The translations under genes were made by a program, and so were the position numbers. The notes beneath the pieces were generated by a model. It saw only the letters and a list, made by a program, of their open reading frames with translations, did no database searches and was not told the origin of the DNA. A stretch of 64,000 bases of DNA, taken from NCBI GenBank assembly GCA_002686705.1, contig NYYH01000020.1, positions 25,483 to 89,482 of the forward strand. Reading direction: 5' to 3'. Below are positions 53,918 to 63,624 of this stretch, piece after piece; position 1 is the stretch's first letter, and every line of letters starts with the position of its first letter. The DNA is from Bacteroidota bacterium (GTDB lineage: Bacteria; Bacteroidota; Bacteroidia; Bacteroidales; F082).

Positions 53918-54443
53918 TTATCCTGCAAGTTTTATGCTTGTGGCTACCATGAAGTAATGTCCCTGTGGACAATACAACGACCCTGACCAGAAATACGTTC
54001 GCTCACCTGATATAGTAAAAAGCTACTTCAACAAAATATCAGGCTCTTTGATGGACAAGATGGATTTGCATATTGAGGTAACACATATCACTTTTATAGA
54101 TCTGGCATATACGCCGAAAGGCTAAAGAAGCCATGAGGTTAGGAACAGAGTCTTTACCGCAAAAAAGATCAAGATCAAACTGTTTTTTGGCAACCCGCAA
54201 ATTTTCAACAACTCCCAAATGGCATCCAAAGACATTGATAAATATTGTAACTTGCAGCCTGAAGGCTTAAATTTGCTAATAAACGCCATAGAAAAACTTA
54301 GCCTATAAACCAGGACCTTTTACAGAACCAAGAAGGTAGCAAAGACAATTGCAGACCTTGATAGTTCGATTGATATTATGACCGAACATCTGATAGAAGC
54401 CATTCAATATCGGAGCCTGGACCGGAAAAGTTGGGGTAGCTAA
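53918..54443 (+). pseudogene. Decayed copy of the 3' end of comM
   Basis: The 526 bp align without net gaps to 51605-52130 of the intact comM. The Cys-rich motif (CPCGQYNDP), SPDIVKSYFNKISGSLMDKMDLHIEV and the final segment around AEDL-to-SWGS remain recognisable. At least three in-frame stops have appeared: TAA in place of the Pro of MNPCPCG, TAA after YTPKG, and TAA after KLSL. The decay is by substitution. It is a duplication remnant, not a functional gene. Confidence 0.9.
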
Positions 54444-54484
54444 CATTATAACTATAAAAAGTACAAACAAGATATTATTACCCT

Positions 54485-54492
54485 TATTTTTG
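54485..54492 (+). promoter_or_regulatory. Predicted -7 promoter element of the menaquinone cluster
   Basis: TATTTTTG matches TAnnTTTG, 21 bp before the ATG at 54514 and just downstream of the comM remnant. This supports 54514 as the start of the thioesterase gene. Confidence 0.45.
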
Positions 54493-54513
54493 ACATTCCG
54501 AAAAAAAGCAACA

Positions 54514-54930
54514 ATGGAACTAGGAAAATTAACTATTGAGCAACTAAATGTACTTAACAAAGGTACGATGATGGAGCAACTGGAGATTGAGTATCTTGAA
54601 GTTGGCGAAGGTAGAATAACTGCTCAAATGCCGGTTAATGAAAAAACTTTTCAACCAGAAGGCATATTACACGGTGGTGCAAATCTTGCTCTAGCTGAAA
54701 CCATCGCAGGATTAGGTTCAGCATTATTGGTAGATCTTAATAAATTTTCAGTGAGAGGTGCTCAAATAAGTGCAAACCATGTTGGAAGTACAAATAAAGG
54801 TTATGTATTAGCAACTGGGAACATTATCCATAAAGGTACTAATACACATGTTTGGAGTATTGACATTACAGACGACCAAAATACCCTGTTATCGACTTGC
54901 AGGATAACGAATATTATTGTTAAGAAATGA
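54514..54930 (+). CDS. Hotdog-fold thioesterase, likely DHNA-CoA thioesterase
   Basis: A PaaI/YbdB-type hotdog thioesterase of 138 residues, with the motif QPEGILHGGANLALAETIAGLGSA (HGG plus catalytic Glu) and a C-terminal strand pair. The genes after it are menF and menD, so it probably hydrolyses 1,4-dihydroxy-2-naphthoyl-CoA (MenI role) or a related acyl-CoA. I chose the ATG at 54514; the upstream ATG-less extension contains the promoter element. Its stop overlaps the menF ATG (ATGA). Confidence 0.85.
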   Translation: MELGKLTIEQLNVLNKGTMMEQLEIEYLEVGEGRITAQMPVNEKTFQPEGILHGGANLALAETIAGLGSALLVDLNKFSVRGAQISANHVGSTNKGYVLATGNIIHKGTNTHVWSIDITDDQNTLLSTCRITNIIVKK

Positions 54931-56030
54931 TAAACAGCATACTTGAGATACCACAAATGCTGATCAAAAAGGGATTACCTTTTGCCATATATTGCTTGCC
55001 CTCAAAAAAGAAATTTAATCTGATCTTTCAGAAAGATGTTAGTCTTCATGAGATAGATATACTTGATATTGAGCAAACTAATGGCTTCGTTATTGCAAAC
55101 TTCGAAAGTGCTAAAACTGGCTTAGTAAATATTATTAAGCCTGATTATGTACTTAGTGAGGACGAAAATATAACTGAAATAGTAGGTTTTCTAGATACAC
55201 TACCCGATATTGGAAACTTCTATTTTGAAAATAATTATTGTATTTCAAAAGCGGATTATTTAGATAGAGCAGACTATTTAATTAATCAGCTAAAGGACGG
55301 ATATCTAAAGAAAGTTGTTTTTTCCAGAGTCATTCATAAAAAGCTTAAAGAGGAGTTAAAGTTAAATCAACTTCTTAGCATGTTAAAGGAAAAGTATAAT
55401 AATGCATTTATCAATTTATTTCATCTACCAGGTATAGGAACATGGTGTGGTGCAACTCCTGAAACTTTGTTTAAAAAAGTTGATAACTATGTTATTACAG
55501 ATGCAATGGCGGGCACTCAATTGCTTGATGAAGATAGCGAGAATATTACCTGGACTAATAAAGAAAAAGAAGAACAACACTTAGTTTCGTTATTTATTGA
55601 GTCTAATTTATCAGAACTTGGCATTCATGATTTTGATAAAGTAGGGCATATAAATGTTAGTGCCGGACATATTGCTCATATCCAAACTCAATTTAAAATA
55701 CCCTTTTCATCATTAAATGAAAAGGAAGGGAAGTTTATTGCCAGCTTACATCCTACACCAGCCGTATGTGGATTGCCAAAAGCAGAAGCATATTTGATGA
55801 TACATAAAGCCGAACAACACCAAAGGAGATATTATACAGGATTTTTAGGACCATGGAAACTGGCAAACCAATCACAATTATTTGTAAACCTCAGATGTGC
55901 CGAATTAGATACTAATAAAATAAACATTTATGTAGGTGGCGGCCTCACCGCTTCATCAAGCAATAAAGATGAATATAAAGAAACAGTGTATAAGTCGAAA
56001 ACTCTCTTGTCGATTGTAGAAAATTTGTAG
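54927..56030 (+). CDS. menF: Isochorismate synthase
   Basis: It converts chorismate to isochorismate, the first committed step to menaquinone. The 367-residue product has the chorismate-enzyme core with KVVFSRVIHKKL, LPGIGTWCGATPETLF, DAMAGTQ (the Ala/Gly/Thr motif) and HPTPAVCGLPKAEA, ending with FVNLRCAELD and YVGGGLTASS. It is shorter in the N-terminal part than E. coli MenF, as is usual in Bacteroidota. It overlaps the thioesterase gene by 4 bp and is followed by menD after 11 bp. EntC is the alternative, but no siderophore genes are nearby. Confidence 0.93.
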   Translation: MINSILEIPQMLIKKGLPFAIYCLPSKKKFNLIFQKDVSLHEIDILDIEQTNGFVIANFESAKTGLVNIIKPDYVLSEDENITEIVGFLDTLPDIGNFYFENNYCISKADYLDRADYLINQLKDGYLKKVVFSRVIHKKLKEELKLNQLLSMLKEKYNNAFINLFHLPGIGTWCGATPETLFKKVDNYVITDAMAGTQLLDEDSENITWTNKEKEEQHLVSLFIESNLSELGIHDFDKVGHINVSAGHIAHIQTQFKIPFSSLNEKEGKFIASLHPTPAVCGLPKAEAYLMIHKAEQHQRRYYTGFLGPWKLANQSQLFVNLRCAELDTNKINIYVGGGLTASSSNKDEYKETVYKSKTLLSIVENL

Positions 56031-56041
56031 AGATTTGCATA

Positions 56042-57724
56042 ATGACTTCTACTAAAAAAAACATAAGCCTTCTAGCTGATATTTTTGTCAAACATGGGCT
56101 AACAGACATAGTAATATCACCAGGTTCACGTAATGCACCAATCATACTAAGTTTTGCAAACAGGCCTGAAATAAACGCATTTAGTATTGTTGATGAGCGT
56201 AGTGCTGCATTTTTTGCTATCGGACTTGCTTTGAATTCTAAAAAAACTATTGCAATTGCATGTACCTCAGGAAGTGCAGCATTAAATTATTCATCTGCAA
56301 TCTCTGAAGCTTATTACCAGAAGATTCCACTTTTAGTAATTACTGCTGATCGTCCTGAACAATTCATAGATATAGGTGATGGACAAACAATCAGACAAAA
56401 AAATGTATATGCTAATTTTATAAAAAAAAGTTATCAATTGCCATTAACCGTAGATTCAAAAGATAAGTTTAAAGCCGCTGAAGAAACAATAAATGAAGCT
56501 CTTCATTATTGCACATTTCCACAGCCAGGCCCGGTTCACATTAACATTCCATTTAATGAACCAATTTATGGTACAACCGAAGAACCAGTTTCTGGAAGAT
56601 TAATCAAATTAGAGACAAACAGTTTAACTATTTCAGAATCACTTTTGAAAAAAATTGCTGCTAGTTGTAGCAATAGTAGTAAGGTTATGATAATAGCCGG
56701 ACAGTCAAAAACCAACGATAGGTTAAGCAATAGTATTGAAAAGATTTCTCACAACCAAAACGTAGTTGTACTAACTGAAACAACCTCTAATATTACAGGG
56801 TTTGATTGTATAGATACTATCGATAATGTAGTGTCGACCATCTATAAAAAAGAATCTGAACTTTTCAAGCCTGAAATCCTTATCAGTTTTGGGGGACAGG
56901 TAGTTTCTAAGATGATTAAAAAATTCTTGAGAAAAAACAAGCCACAGTTCCATTGGCATATATCACCATCGGGTGAAAAAATGGACACTTATTTTAGTCT
57001 TACTGAGTCGGTTAATTCCAATGAAAATGAATTCTTTAATTCACTTTATCAATACATTAATCCTCTTGATAGCAATTATTCCAACCTGTGGCACAACAGG
57101 AAAAATGAAGTTAACAGAAAGAAGGAAGAATTTCTTTCAAGAGCCAAATATTCAGACCTTAAAGTATTTGAATACGTACTGAAAAAATTACCTGAAAACT
57201 GTGTATTACACCTTGGCAATAGTACTCCGGTAAGATATTCACAGTTGTTCGGAAGCATGCAAAATATTGTCTATAATTCAAATCGCGGGGTTAGCGGCAT
57301 TGAAGGGGACATTTCAACTGCTGCCGGATATGCTTACGTATCGGATAAGTTAAATGTAATAATTACAGGTGATTTGGGATTCTTTTATGACTCTAATGGT
57401 TTGATGAACAAATACTTAATGCCGAACCTTAAAATTATTGTGATAAATAATTCAGGAGGTGGTATTTTTAGGTTTATACAAGGTCCGGATAATACACCAA
57501 ATTTAGAGGAGTTTTTTGAAGCAAAACACAATTGGAGTGCAGAATATATCTGTAAAGCATTTGATGTAGACTATTTGAAATCTGAAACACTTGAAGAACT
57601 TAATTCGATATTACAAGATTTCTTTAACGATAATGATCAAAAAACACAGGTTCTTGAAATATTCACACCTGCTGAAAAGAATGCTGAAATACTTAGGGAT
57701 TATTTTAAGTTCATAAAGAAATGA
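56042..57724 (+). CDS. menD: 2-succinyl-5-enolpyruvyl-6-hydroxy-3-cyclohexene-1-carboxylate synthase
   Basis: This thiamine-diphosphate enzyme joins isochorismate and 2-oxoglutarate-derived succinic semialdehyde. The 560-residue protein has VISPGSRNAPIILSFANR and DERSAAFFAIGLA (with the ThDP Glu) at the N-terminus. It also has the RQKNVYANFIKKSYQLP segment, SNRGVSGIEGDISTAAGYA, and the ThDP/Mg site TGDLGFFYDSNGLM. It follows menF after 11 bp. A 115-bp gap separates it from the mevalonate genes. Confidence 0.95.
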   Translation: MTSTKKNISLLADIFVKHGLTDIVISPGSRNAPIILSFANRPEINAFSIVDERSAAFFAIGLALNSKKTIAIACTSGSAALNYSSAISEAYYQKIPLLVITADRPEQFIDIGDGQTIRQKNVYANFIKKSYQLPLTVDSKDKFKAAEETINEALHYCTFPQPGPVHINIPFNEPIYGTTEEPVSGRLIKLETNSLTISESLLKKIAASCSNSSKVMIIAGQSKTNDRLSNSIEKISHNQNVVVLTETTSNITGFDCIDTIDNVVSTIYKKESELFKPEILISFGGQVVSKMIKKFLRKNKPQFHWHISPSGEKMDTYFSLTESVNSNENEFFNSLYQYINPLDSNYSNLWHNRKNEVNRKKEEFLSRAKYSDLKVFEYVLKKLPENCVLHLGNSTPVRYSQLFGSMQNIVYNSNRGVSGIEGDISTAAGYAYVSDKLNVIITGDLGFFYDSNGLMNKYLMPNLKIIVINNSGGGIFRFIQGPDNTPNLEEFFEAKHNWSAEYICKAFDVDYLKSETLEELNSILQDFFNDNDQKTQVLEIFTPAEKNAEILRDYFKFIKK

Positions 57725-57839
57725 ACCCTAATTCTCTGATTTAATTTATAAGTTATTCTTTTTTTCATTATACATTTGTAAACCCAGATTACAAACGATA
57801 TTTCTATCTTTACAAAAAATTCTACTAACAGAAGATTTA

Positions 57840-58919
57840 GTGAACTATTTAAATTCTAAACTCAACTTTAAAGAAGTTCCTTCAGGAAAGGTTGGATGGC
57901 GAAGCCCTTCAAATATTGCGCTCCTTAAATACTGGGGGAAAAAGGCAGTTCAGTTACCGAGTAATGCATCACTGAGTTTTACTCTACAAGAATCACTTAC
58001 CGAAACTGTTGTCAAATTTTTTCCAACCTCGGGAAAGAATTTTAATCTTAAGTTTTATCTTGATGGAATACATAACGACATATTTGCTGAAAAAATATCA
58101 ACTTTTTTTAAGGCCTTAGTTGATATTTTTCCCTTTATCAATCAGTTAGGTTTTAAAATCCATTCGAAAAATACTTTTCCTCATTCAGTTGGCATTGCCT
58201 CTTCTGCATCAGGAATGAGTGCAATTGCTCTTACTTTATGCGAGATTGAAAGAAAATATTTTAATACTTTTTCTTCAAATGATGAATTTTTTCAAAAAGC
58301 GTCATATATAGCAAGACTTGGTTCGGGTAGTGCATGCCGTTCTCTATATGGAGGATTGGTAAGCTGGGGTGAAATTGAAGGAATTGAAAGTAGTTCTAAC
58401 TTGTATGGAAGTAAATTAATATTAAATATTAAACCCGTTTTTGAAACTTACCAAGATTCGATCCTTATTGTTGATTCTACACAAAAGAAAGTGTCAAGCA
58501 GATTTGGGCATGAGCTTATGAATTCTAATCCCTTATCAAATAAAAGGTTCGAACAGGCAAACAATAATATACAAAGATTACTGTCGGTTATTAGTTCAGG
58601 TGATTTGGTAGAATTTGTAAAAATAGTTGAATCGGAAGCTCTTACTTTGCATGCTATGATGATGACATCCAACCCGTATTTTATTTTAATGAAACCAAAT
58701 ACTATTTCGATAATTAATAGTATATGGGAATTTAGAGAAGAAACAGAGATTCCGGTTTGTTTTAGTTTAGATGCAGGACCTAACATTCACCTGCTTTATC
58801 CTCATGAGAACAAAGACCAAGTGATAGCATTTATTAATTCTGAACTTCTTAAATTTACTAACAATAATACAGTCATTCACGACAAAGTGGGCAGTGGGCC
58901 TGAAAAGTTAGAGTTATGA
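57840..58919 (+). CDS. mvaD: Diphosphomevalonate decarboxylase
   Basis: It converts mevalonate 5-diphosphate to isopentenyl diphosphate with ATP. The 359-residue GHMP-fold protein has VGWRSPSNIALLKYWGKK, the family's N-terminal signature. The ATP-binding loop is HSVGIASSASGMSAIAL, followed by RLGSGSACRSLYGG and, near the end, FSLDAGPNIHLL. The start is a GTG at 57840. It lies within the menaquinone gene series and overlaps the next kinase gene by 4 bp (ATGA). The MEP-pathway gene ispD is present at 4.8 kb. Confidence 0.9.
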   Translation: MNYLNSKLNFKEVPSGKVGWRSPSNIALLKYWGKKAVQLPSNASLSFTLQESLTETVVKFFPTSGKNFNLKFYLDGIHNDIFAEKISTFFKALVDIFPFINQLGFKIHSKNTFPHSVGIASSASGMSAIALTLCEIERKYFNTFSSNDEFFQKASYIARLGSGSACRSLYGGLVSWGEIEGIESSSNLYGSKLILNIKPVFETYQDSILIVDSTQKKVSSRFGHELMNSNPLSNKRFEQANNNIQRLLSVISSGDLVEFVKIVESEALTLHAMMMTSNPYFILMKPNTISIINSIWEFREETEIPVCFSLDAGPNIHLLYPHENKDQVIAFINSELLKFTNNNTVIHDKVGSGPEKLEL

Positions 58920-59830
58920 TAACAGAAAAAGGACCTGTATTTAATTCCAAAATTTTACTTTTCGGAGAATACAGCCTTATGAAAGGCTCAATGGCCCTCT
59001 GCATTCCGTATGCTAAATTCACTGGTCAATTGCTAATCGACAATTCATCAGAAGGCCGGAGTAAGCACCCTTCAGTAGTTTACTTATCTGAATACCTGGA
59101 TTTTCTTGAAAAAAATAATTTCGATCAAATAATTAATACTCAGGAATTTAGATTAGATATAGAAAGAGGTCTTTATTTCAACCTCAATATACCCATAAGC
59201 TATGGACTTGGGAGTTCAGGAGCAATTGTAGCTGCGATTTATAATTCGTATTTTCTACAAGAAAGCAGTAATACTTTATCAGAATTGAAAACAATCTTCT
59301 CCAGAATGGAGTCGTATTACCACGGAAAAAGTTCAGGTTTAGATCCCCTTGTTTCTTATCTTAACAAAGCAGTGCTTTTAGCAGAAAATAACAAACTGAA
59401 AACCATAGAACTGTCCAAAGAAAGTAATAAAAATGATATTAGTATTTTCTTAATTGACACTAAAACAATCGGAGAAACTCAACCACTTGTAAACTGGTTT
59501 TTAGAGAAATACAAGATGGAAAGTTACTCGAGCGCAATTCAAAACCAACTTGTTCCTATAAACAATAACTGTATAAATAACTTACTATCAGGCAACGATG
59601 ACGAATTGTTCTCTAACATAAAATCACTCTCAGAATTTACATTTGATTATTTCAATCAGATGATTCCTAAGTCAGTTGAGAAAATATGGAAATCGGGGTT
59701 AGAAACAGGCAATTATTACTTAAAACTATGTGGTTCCGGTGGTGGTGGCATGATGCTTGGATTTACTAACGATATTGAAAACACACTACACAAATTGCGA
59801 AACTATGAAATTCATTTTTTGGAGAGATAA
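58916..59830 (+). CDS. mvk: Mevalonate kinase (GHMP family)
   Basis: A GHMP kinase of about 304 residues, probably phosphorylating mevalonate. The N-terminus FNSKILLFGEYSLMKGSMALCIPYA is like that of Bacteroidota mevalonate kinases, the ATP loop is ISYGLGSSGAIVAAI, and the third motif is KLCGSGGGGMML. Overlap with mvaD makes translational coupling likely and supports a mevalonate-pathway role. Phosphomevalonate kinase is the main alternative. HMG-CoA synthase and reductase are not in the window. Confidence 0.8.
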   Translation: MITEKGPVFNSKILLFGEYSLMKGSMALCIPYAKFTGQLLIDNSSEGRSKHPSVVYLSEYLDFLEKNNFDQIINTQEFRLDIERGLYFNLNIPISYGLGSSGAIVAAIYNSYFLQESSNTLSELKTIFSRMESYYHGKSSGLDPLVSYLNKAVLLAENNKLKTIELSKESNKNDISIFLIDTKTIGETQPLVNWFLEKYKMESYSSAIQNQLVPINNNCINNLLSGNDDELFSNIKSLSEFTFDYFNQMIPKSVEKIWKSGLETGNYYLKLCGSGGGGMMLGFTNDIENTLHKLRNYEIHFLER

Positions 59831-59872
59831 TACTAATTTCATATTTTCGTATCAAAATAAAATAGAAAAATC

Positions 59873-60694
59873 ATGAGTAGTAGGGAATGGAAATCCATGC
59901 ACGATTTCGATGAAATCAAACTTGAGAAATGGAATCATATTGCAAAATTAAGCATTAACAGGCCAAGATATTATAATGCTTTTACACCCACCACAACAAC
60001 AGAAATGGCTGCTGCCATGGAAATGTTGAGGGAAGATCAGGATGTATATACTATTATTTTGACCGGGGAAGGTGACAAGGCATTTTGTAGTGGGGGTGAT
60101 CAGAATCTCAAAGGAAAAGGAGGGTATGTTGGAAAGGATGGCATTCCAAGATTAAATGTACTGGATGTTCAAAGAAAAATAAGATCCATGCCAAAACCAG
60201 TAATTGCCATGGTAAATGGATTTGCAATTGGTGGCGGACATGTATTGCACGTAGTTTGTGATCTTACTATTGCAAGTGAGAATGCAGTATTTGGACAAAC
60301 CGGTCCAAAAGTTGGAAGTTTTGATGCAGGTCTTGGCTCATCTTATTTAGCTTCAATTGTTGGACAAAAAAAGGCGCGAGAGATATGGTTTTTGAATAAA
60401 CAATATTCTGCACAGGAAGCCCTTGAAATGGGATTAGTGAATAAAGTAGTTCCCTTTATTAAACTTGAAGATGAAACTGTTGATTGGTGCCTTACAATGC
60501 ACAAACGTAGTCCAATGGCTCTAAGAATGATAAAACTTGGCATGAACGCTGAGCTCGATGGGCAGATTGGATTACAAGAGTTTGCGGGTAATGCTACCCT
60601 ACTCTATTATTTAACTGATGAAGCGCAGGAGGGCAAAAATGCTTTTCTTGAAAAACGTGATCCCGATTTTCATAAGTATCCAAAGTTTCCATAG
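59873..60694 (+). CDS. menB: 1,4-dihydroxy-2-naphthoyl-CoA synthase
   Basis: It closes the second ring in menaquinone synthesis (crotonase fold). The 273-residue protein has [38 protein letters not shown], and [20 protein letters not shown]. The Gly of QTGPKV, where M. tuberculosis MenB has Asp, predicts the bicarbonate-dependent (E. coli-like) type. The tail [18 protein letters not shown] is standard. It lies 42 bp after mvk and 69 bp before menA. Confidence 0.95.
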   Translation: MSSREWKSMHDFDEIKLEKWNHIAKLSINRPRYYNAFTPTTTTEMAAAMEMLREDQDVYTIILTGEGDKAFCSGGDQNLKGKGGYVGKDGIPRLNVLDVQRKIRSMPKPVIAMVNGFAIGGGHVLHVVCDLTIASENAVFGQTGPKVGSFDAGLGSSYLASIVGQKKAREIWFLNKQYSAQEALEMGLVNKVVPFIKLEDETVDWCLTMHKRSPMALRMIKLGMNAELDGQIGLQEFAGNATLLYYLTDEAQEGKNAFLEKRDPDFHKYPKFP

Positions 60695-60763
60695 TGTTAA
60701 TTGTGAATAGCAGGACGGTGACGATTTTTACCACTCACTAATAACCATTCACCATAAAGGCCA

Positions 60764-61666
60764 ATGACCAAAATCAGATCATGGATAGAAGCAATTAGGT
60801 TAAGAACATTGCCACTTGCAATTGCAAGTATTTTGATGGGCAGTTTTCTGGCAATATCCTCTAAAGAATATAATTGGACAGTAATTATATTATGCATTAT
60901 TACAACTCTTTTTTTACAAATTCTATCGAACCTTGCAAACGATTACGGCGATGGTATGAAAGGTACAGATAATAAAGAACGCCTTGGCCCGAAACGCACT
61001 ATTCAAAGTGGTAGTATAAGCCCAAAGGAAATGAGACTTGGAATTGTAGTATTTATGGTACTGTCATTTATAAGTGGTATTTGGCTCATAATCGAATCTC
61101 TTGGAATGAACTGGCAATTAGGCTTATTATTTCTATTTCTAGGTGTAGCCTCAATAGGCGCTGCAATTAAATATACCGTTGGTAACAAAGCTTATGGCTA
61201 TTCTGGTTTTGGCGATGTCTTTGTCTTCTTATTTTTTGGAATAATAGCTGTACTAGGCACTTATTTTTTAAATACACATAGTTTAAATTGGGAAATTATA
61301 CTTCCTGCATCATCCATGGGTTTTTTATGTACTGGCGTACTAAACCTTAACAATATGCGCGATATGGAAAATGATGCAATCTCAGGAAAGCGAACAATGG
61401 CATTAATTCTTGGATTTGAGACGTCAAAAAAATACCACTACACCATAATTACTTTAGCTATGGTTAATGCATTAGTATTTGTTGCATTACAATATCACAG
61501 CTTATGGCAATTTATTTTTTTAGTTTCTTATCCGCTAATTATTAAGGAACTATATGAAATTAATAAAATTACCGATAAATCTCTCCTTGACCCATATTTA
61601 AAAAGATTGGCTCTTTCAACACTTCTTTTTACTATACTATTTGGGGTAGGGATAATATTTGGATAG
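60764..61666 (+). CDS. menA: 1,4-dihydroxy-2-naphthoate polyprenyltransferase
   Basis: The membrane prenyltransferase attaches the isoprenoid chain to DHNA. The 300-residue UbiA-fold protein has an approximately eight-helix pattern, the first Asp-rich motif in NLANDYGDGMKGTDN, and the second in NLNNMRDMENDAISGKRTMA. The neighbouring mevalonate genes could supply the chain precursor. It is the last gene of the cluster. MenC, MenE and MenH genes are not in the window. Confidence 0.95.
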   Translation: MTKIRSWIEAIRLRTLPLAIASILMGSFLAISSKEYNWTVIILCIITTLFLQILSNLANDYGDGMKGTDNKERLGPKRTIQSGSISPKEMRLGIVVFMVLSFISGIWLIIESLGMNWQLGLLFLFLGVASIGAAIKYTVGNKAYGYSGFGDVFVFLFFGIIAVLGTYFLNTHSLNWEIILPASSMGFLCTGVLNLNNMRDMENDAISGKRTMALILGFETSKKYHYTIITLAMVNALVFVALQYHSLWQFIFLVSYPLIIKELYEINKITDKSLLDPYLKRLALSTLLFTILFGVGIIFG

Positions 61667-61734
61667 CTTTTCTGAGCTTACTATTTTTATTTCAAATCTT
61701 ATCACTTTATTTACTGCATCAAATTGCTATTTGC

Positions 61735-61742
61735 TATTTTTG
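61735..61742 (+). promoter_or_regulatory. Predicted -7 promoter element of the first ClC gene
   Basis: TATTTTTG matches TAnnTTTG, 8 bp before the ATG at 61751. It supports that start over the ATG at 61724, which lies upstream of the element. Confidence 0.4.
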
Positions 61743-61750
61743 CACCACTA

Positions 61751-63523
61751 ATGAAACGGAAACGCATAATACAAAAAGCTATTATAAAACTTCATAAGCT
61801 GCCTAAGAACCAGCTGATGATAATGCTGAGCATAATAATTGGCTTTGTAGGTGGTGTGATTGCTGTAATAATGAAGAATATTGTATTCTACGTTCGTGAA
61901 TTACTTACAAGTGATTTTTCTGAATCGTACTCAAACTATCTTTATGTAATATATCCTGCAATAGGAATCTTTGCTACTGTAATTTTTATAAAGTTTTTAT
62001 TACGAAGGCCTGTAAGAGATGGTGTTCCAAATGTTCTTTATGCAATTTCAAAAGAGCATGGTGTAATAAAAAAGCATAATACTTTTTCATCAATAATTAC
62101 GAGTGCACTTACCGTTGGATTTGGTGGTTCTGTTGGACTAGAAGGACCTACTGTTGTTACCGGTGCTGCCTGGGGATCGATGATAGGTAAAGCCCTTAGG
62201 TTGAATTACAAACAGATGGTAACTATATTGGGTTTTGCCGCCGCCGCCGCAATGTCGGCAATATTTAAGGCACCAATTGCAGCAATAGTTTTTGCACTCG
62301 AAGTTATTCTTTTCGACATGACGATGACGGCCCTTGTTCCTTTGCTGATTGCATCAATAACAGCAGCATTGACCTCATACATGTTCTTAGGACAGGACAT
62401 ATTATACCCTTTTGTAATAGACCACAAATTTGAGCTTGGACAAACACCTTATTACATTGGACTTGGTATTTTTACATCGCTCATTTCGGTTTACTTTATA
62501 AAAATGTATGTTGTCTCCGGAAAAGTATTCAACTATCTTAACAATTGGTTTGTTAAGTTTGTAATAGGAGCTGGAATGCTTGGCGGTCTGGTATTTTTAC
62601 TTCCTTCTCTTTATGGTGAAGGTTTTGAAGCAATTAATGAAGGATTAGCTGGCAAGCTAGAGTTTATTTTTGATGGAAGTATATTTTATAATTACAGTGA
62701 GAGTGTCCCTATTGCTCTAATTCTTTTGCTGGCGATAATTCTATTTAAAGTAATTGCTACATCATTAACTTTCAGGGCAGGAGGTGTTGGTGGTATTTTT
62801 GCTCCAACACTTTTTATAGGAACAATGTCGGGATTATTTTTTGCAAGCTTACTTAATTATTTTGGTTTTGTGCAACTACCTGTTGCTAATTTTGCTCTTG
62901 TTGGGATGGCCGGATTATTAGCTGGAGTAATACATGCTCCTCTTACCGCTATCTTTCTAATTGCAGAAATAACAGGTGGTTACAATATGTTTCTTCCTAT
63001 TATGCTTGTAGCTACGATATCCTATGCTATGGCACGTTTAATGGTATCCAAGTCCATTTATACAATACAGCTCAAAAACCGTGGCGAGGTTATAACTCAT
63101 CATAAAGACAGGGCTTTGTTATCCATGATGGATATTGACAGCTTAATTGAAAAAGATTTTAGTACTATAGACCATGAAGCAACACTAGGGGAATTGATTA
63201 AGGTAATAGCAAACTCAAACCGTAATGTTTATCCTGTTATTGATGATGAAAATAATTTTTATGGAATTATTTTTCTCGACCAAATTCGAAATATAATGTT
63301 CAAGCCAGAATTGTATGATGCAACACCCGTTCATAGTTTGGTATTTATGCCGTCGAACATTGTAAATCATGATGATGATATGGAAATTGTAGCCGGTAAG
63401 TTTCAACATTCGGGCAAATATAATCTTGTTGTATTGAAGAATGGAAAATATGAAGGTTTTGTATCCAGAGCCAATGTATTTTCACATTACAGAGAAATTC
63501 TTAAGGATATGTCGGAAGAATAG
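61751..63523 (+). CDS. ClC-family chloride channel/antiporter with CBS domains
   Basis: A ClC anion transporter of about 590 residues. The membrane part (about 20-430) has the selectivity segments GGSVGLEGPTVVTGA (with the gating Glu) and FRAGGVGGIFAPTLFIG. A cytosolic pair of CBS domains follows (about 460-585). The gating Glu suggests Cl-/H+ exchange, but the second proton-site Glu is not confidently identified. I chose the ATG at 61751. A paralog begins 102 bp downstream on the same strand. Confidence 0.92.
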   Translation: MKRKRIIQKAIIKLHKLPKNQLMIMLSIIIGFVGGVIAVIMKNIVFYVRELLTSDFSESYSNYLYVIYPAIGIFATVIFIKFLLRRPVRDGVPNVLYAISKEHGVIKKHNTFSSIITSALTVGFGGSVGLEGPTVVTGAAWGSMIGKALRLNYKQMVTILGFAAAAAMSAIFKAPIAAIVFALEVILFDMTMTALVPLLIASITAALTSYMFLGQDILYPFVIDHKFELGQTPYYIGLGIFTSLISVYFIKMYVVSGKVFNYLNNWFVKFVIGAGMLGGLVFLLPSLYGEGFEAINEGLAGKLEFIFDGSIFYNYSESVPIALILLLAIILFKVIATSLTFRAGGVGGIFAPTLFIGTMSGLFFASLLNYFGFVQLPVANFALVGMAGLLAGVIHAPLTAIFLIAEITGGYNMFLPIMLVATISYAMARLMVSKSIYTIQLKNRGEVITHHKDRALLSMMDIDSLIEKDFSTIDHEATLGELIKVIANSNRNVYPVIDDENNFYGIIFLDQIRNIMFKPELYDATPVHSLVFMPSNIVNHDDDMEIVAGKFQHSGKYNLVVLKNGKYEGFVSRANVFSHYREILKDMSEE

Positions 63524-63593
63524 ATAGGAGCAAATACATCATTGTATATTAGATACCAATCTGTTTTCGTGTTATTGTGTGTTCTAAATTCCA

Positions 63594-63601
63594 TAACTTT
63601 G
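63594..63601 (+). promoter_or_regulatory. Predicted -7 promoter element of the second ClC gene
   Basis: TAACTTTG matches TAnnTTTG, 23 bp before the GTG at 63625, and supports that start. Confidence 0.4.
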
Positions 63602-63624
63602 CAGATTATTTTTTCAACCAACAG

